The translations under genes were made by a program, and so were the position numbers. From positions 124,001 through 188,000 of the forward strand of contig NZ_CP078067.1 in the NCBI RefSeq assembly GCF_019195395.1: 64,000 nucleotides of DNA, given 5' to 3'. Below are positions 62,022 through 64,000 of this stretch, piece by piece; the first letter of the stretch is position 1; each line of letters starts with the position of its first letter. The DNA comes from Kaistella faecalis (GTDB taxonomy: Bacteria; Bacteroidota; Bacteroidia; Flavobacteriales; Weeksellaceae). A model generated the notes under the pieces. The model was not told where the DNA came from, did no database searches, and was given only the letters and a program-made list of their open reading frames with translations.

Positions 62022-62489
62022 ATGAAAAATTACGTATTAATACCTGCCATCATGTTTTCTCTTTTCAGCTGCAACCAGAATTCTGATAAATCTGCAGAAA
62101 AAAATCTTACAGGCGATTCTCAGCAGTTAGAAAATTTAGAAACATGTTACGAAGCTGTGCACGGTCAGGATTCTGTAAAACTTTCCGTGATTTACTCCGC
62201 AGGAAATATTACCGGCAGTTTGCTTTACAATAATCCACAATCCAGCAATTCCTCAACGGGAACTTTTACAGGAACGAAATCCGGTGACACGCTGAAATTA
62301 TTGTCCAGAACGGCAACGGGAGGAAATATCAGTTTCAACGAAATTTATCTTCTGAGCAAATCCGGTAAACTTTATGAAGGCATTGGAGAGGTCGAGAAAA
62401 TAAATGATTCGACAACTGTTTTTGCAGAACCTTCGAAAGTCGATTTTACTAAAAGTTTTGTCTTCAGTAAAGTTGAATGTAATTTCTGA
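62022..62489 (+). CDS. Predicted lipoprotein, first of a tandem paralogous pair
   Basis: The 155-residue product has a lipobox MFSLFSC (Cys17) and a small mature domain: LETCYEAVHGQDSVKLSVIY, GDTLKLLSRT, EIYLLSKSGKLYEGIGEVEK. The same pattern returns in the next gene, so the two are diverged paralogues from a tandem duplication. The pattern of GDT-beta strands and a C-terminal Cys suggests a disulfide-held beta-barrel or sandwich. No function is known. A near-match -7 box TATCTTTA lies at 61986-61993. Confidence 0.75.
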   Translation: MKNYVLIPAIMFSLFSCNQNSDKSAEKNLTGDSQQLENLETCYEAVHGQDSVKLSVIYSAGNITGSLLYNNPQSSNSSTGTFTGTKSGDTLKLLSRTATGGNISFNEIYLLSKSGKLYEGIGEVEKINDSTTVFAEPSKVDFTKSFVFSKVECNF

Positions 62490-62555
62490 TATCATTTAAC
62501 ATAATATATTATCTTTTAAAAAATATAGAGAATCCCAAATATTATAAAAACTTAT

Positions 62556-63068
62556 ATGAAAAACTTAATACTATCAGCATTAATCATACTTACAGCGGCA
62601 AGTTGTGAGAAAAAATCAACCGAAACTGTTGATACACAGCCTGCAACTCCGGACTCTATTACTGTTCCTGAAAGCAATGAACCTGTAGAATCTTCTACCC
62701 TACAGTCCTGTTATATGGAGGTAACCGGAAAAGACACCCTTTTTGTTTCGCTTGACGATAATTTAGGCACTATAACCGGTAAAATGCGTTATAAAAATTT
62801 CGAGAAAGACAGTTCTTTCGGTGATGTGATGGGAACACAAAATGGCGATACCATTAAGCTGAATTATACTTTCGAGGCCGAAGGAACAACCTCTGACCGT
62901 GAAATCTATTTCCTCAGAAAAGACGGAAATTTAATTGAAGGGATTGGAGAACATAAAACCGAAGGCAGCAGGGATTTTTATGCAAATCCTGCCCAACTTA
63001 AATATGAAGGCCACACGCTGAAGTCTATCGACTGTACAAATTTTGAAAAGAATTTTAAGGTAAAATAA
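62556..63068 (+). CDS. Predicted lipoprotein, second of a tandem paralogous pair
   Basis: The 170-residue product has a lipobox LTAASC (Cys17) and an extended Ser/Thr/Glu-rich linker. It then has LQSCYMEVTGKDTLFVSL, NGDTIKLNYTF, EIYFLRKDGNLIEGIGE and a late SIDC. These match the previous gene in order and spacing, including the Cys in L-x-x-CY and the late Cys. A spacer of 66 bases separates the two genes. A strong terminator follows. Confidence 0.75.
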   Translation: MKNLILSALIILTAASCEKKSTETVDTQPATPDSITVPESNEPVESSTLQSCYMEVTGKDTLFVSLDDNLGTITGKMRYKNFEKDSSFGDVMGTQNGDTIKLNYTFEAEGTTSDREIYFLRKDGNLIEGIGEHKTEGSRDFYANPAQLKYEGHTLKSIDCTNFEKNFKVK

Positions 63069-63092
63069 TTATCTTTAATTTTCGATTAATAA

Positions 63093-63120
63093 AAAGAGCA
63101 ACCAAAATTGGTTGCTCTTT
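63093..63120. terminator. Terminator between the lipoprotein pair and the GH30 gene
   Basis: A perfect 13-bp stem (core AGCAACCAA with TTGGTTGCT, 2-base loop), A and T runs on both sides, between convergent genes. Confidence 0.9.
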
Positions 63121-63145
63121 CGTTATGAAAAAATACAGAAACTAG

Positions 63146-64000
63146 TTATATAATCACGGTTTGAATGGAATGTGCCGGAACCGACAATTTTGCTGCCTGC
63201 CCTTCGATCCATAAATAAGCATCGGTATCTTTATCAGATTCATTCATTATCACAGTAACCAACTCCCCTTTCTCGTTCATGAAAGCGGTAGAAATAAGTG
63301 CTGCTCTGTTTGACGAATTACCAATTCTCTGTGAACCCGGTTTAATATATTTAGACACATGGCCGATGTAGTAATATTCGTAAGTGTAATGCACTTCACC
63401 GGTTCGGGTGTCGGCGATAATAGGAGCAAAACAGAAGTTTCCAACATGATTGGGGCCGCCGGTTTCATCGAGAAGAACATTCCAGTCTGTCCATAATGCC
63501 GTTCCTTTGTTGAAATCATTAAGCATATTGCGTCCGTAAAGTTCACCCAGGGAAACATCATAAATCTGATCCATTTTGAACTGTTCTTTACAACCTTCGG
63601 TAAATGCCAGGAACATATTGGGAAACGCCTTCTGGGTTTCTTCTAAGTTATCGAAAAGCTGGGATTTATTGTTCCATGTTTCGTACCAGTGATAACCGAT
63701 TCCGTGTGCATATTTTGCCGTTTCGGGATTCTGAAGGGTTGTCGTAGCACGCTGATAAATTAAATCGCGGTTATGATCCCAAATGATTACTTTTTTATCT
63801 TTGTAGCCGTTTTTCCATAAAGTTGGCCCAAGGTTGTTTCTCAGGAAATTACCTTCTTCTTCCGCAGTATAAATACACGATTCCCAGGTTTGCGTTGCCA
63901 TAGGTTCATTTTGTATGGTTAAACCCCAAACCGGCATTCCGCGTTTTTCGTATTCTTTTATGAATTTAATGTAATATTCTGCCCACGGTTGGTAATATTC
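63146..64000 (-). CDS. Glycoside hydrolase family 30 enzyme, C-terminal part (cut by window edge)
   Basis: The frame runs open to the right edge, so the N-terminus is missing; 284 residues are present. They include YYQPWAEYYIKFIKEYEKRG, the acid/base Glu in VWGLTIQNEPM, HWYETW, the nucleophile Glu in LAFTEGCKEQF, and a C-terminal beta-sandwich (KLSVPAHSIQTVII). GH30 enzymes hydrolyse glucosyl, galactosyl or xylosyl links. This resembles glucosylceramidase-type GH30 enzymes (subfamily not resolved). It is probably secreted; the signal region lies outside the window. Confidence 0.85.
   Translation of the reverse strand, partial: EYYQPWAEYYIKFIKEYEKRGMPVWGLTIQNEPMATQTWESCIYTAEEEGNFLRNNLGPTLWKNGYKDKKVIIWDHNRDLIYQRATTTLQNPETAKYAHGIGYHWYETWNNKSQLFDNLEETQKAFPNMFLAFTEGCKEQFKMDQIYDVSLGELYGRNMLNDFNKGTALWTDWNVLLDETGGPNHVGNFCFAPIIADTRTGEVHYTYEYYYIGHVSKYIKPGSQRIGNSSNRAALISTAFMNEKGELVTVIMNESDKDTDAYLWIEGQAAKLSVPAHSIQTVII

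Overview
The window looks like the core chromosome of a flavobacterium (Bacteroidota, class Flavobacteriia), most likely a Weeksellaceae member near Chryseobacterium or Kaistella. This is inferred from several signs. The DNA is AT-rich. Many genes are preceded by the Bacteroidota promoter box TAnnTTTG and lack a Shine-Dalgarno sequence. The lineage-typical proteins TamL, PorQ, a DUF2723 glycosyltransferase and a type IX sorting domain protein are all present. No rRNA, tRNA, CRISPR array, insertion sequence or prophage was seen, and no stretch above 300 bases lacks a gene. The first and last genes are cut by the window edges.

Layout. 1-9.1 kb: a TolB-like propeller (partial), a lipoprotein, the envelope assembly lipoprotein TamL, an rRNA-type methyltransferase, a small membrane/stress cluster (YtxH, holin-like), cmk-porQ, and divergent pyrH-frr. 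9.1-15.4 kb: an NAD(P)-binding protein, an MmcQ/YjbR protein, ribF, the ATP synthase pair atpD-atpC with a heptad repeat between them, and a B12-binding radical SAM protein. 15.4-18.5 kb: an Rnk-like factor, then an alpha-oxoamine synthase and a cysteine-synthase-like enzyme that together look like a sulfonolipid (capnine) module. 18.6-32.8 kb: a DUF2723 glycosyltransferase, kdsA, a TonB-dependent receptor, a GNAT-nitrilase fusion, anmK, lptC, an outer membrane protein and DNA polymerase III delta prime.

32.9-38.2 kb is the most distinctive region: a complete curli-like functional amyloid operon, transcribed leftwards. It encodes a major curlin made of 22 exact 11-residue half-repeats, a minor curlin, a CsgE with an N-terminal CsgH-like domain, CsgF, a CsgG carrying an extra C-terminal beta-barrel, and a last lipoprotein with Fn3-like and propeller domains. 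Divergent from it lies a TetR-TolC-MFP-RND efflux operon whose promoter sits inside a perfect inverted repeat, a strong operator candidate.

44.7-50.9 kb: a MATE transporter, a sigma-54 activator without a DNA-binding domain, a YggS protein, and a lipoprotein / seven-helix membrane protein / histidine kinase / response regulator unit. This unit's promoter overlaps the yggS promoter head to head. 51-64 kb: a zinc-less sirtuin, a GNAT enzyme, gpmI, an acyl-ACP desaturase, a HAD phosphatase, map, a methyltransferase, a type IX cargo protein, era, DoxX, an S9 peptidase, two tandem paralogous lipoproteins and a GH30 glycosidase (partial).

Together the genes serve housekeeping (nucleotides, translation, ATP synthesis) and, to an unusual degree, the cell surface: LPS (kdsA, lptC), sulfonolipid or sphingoid bases, outer membrane assembly (TamL), type IX secretion, and amyloid export.
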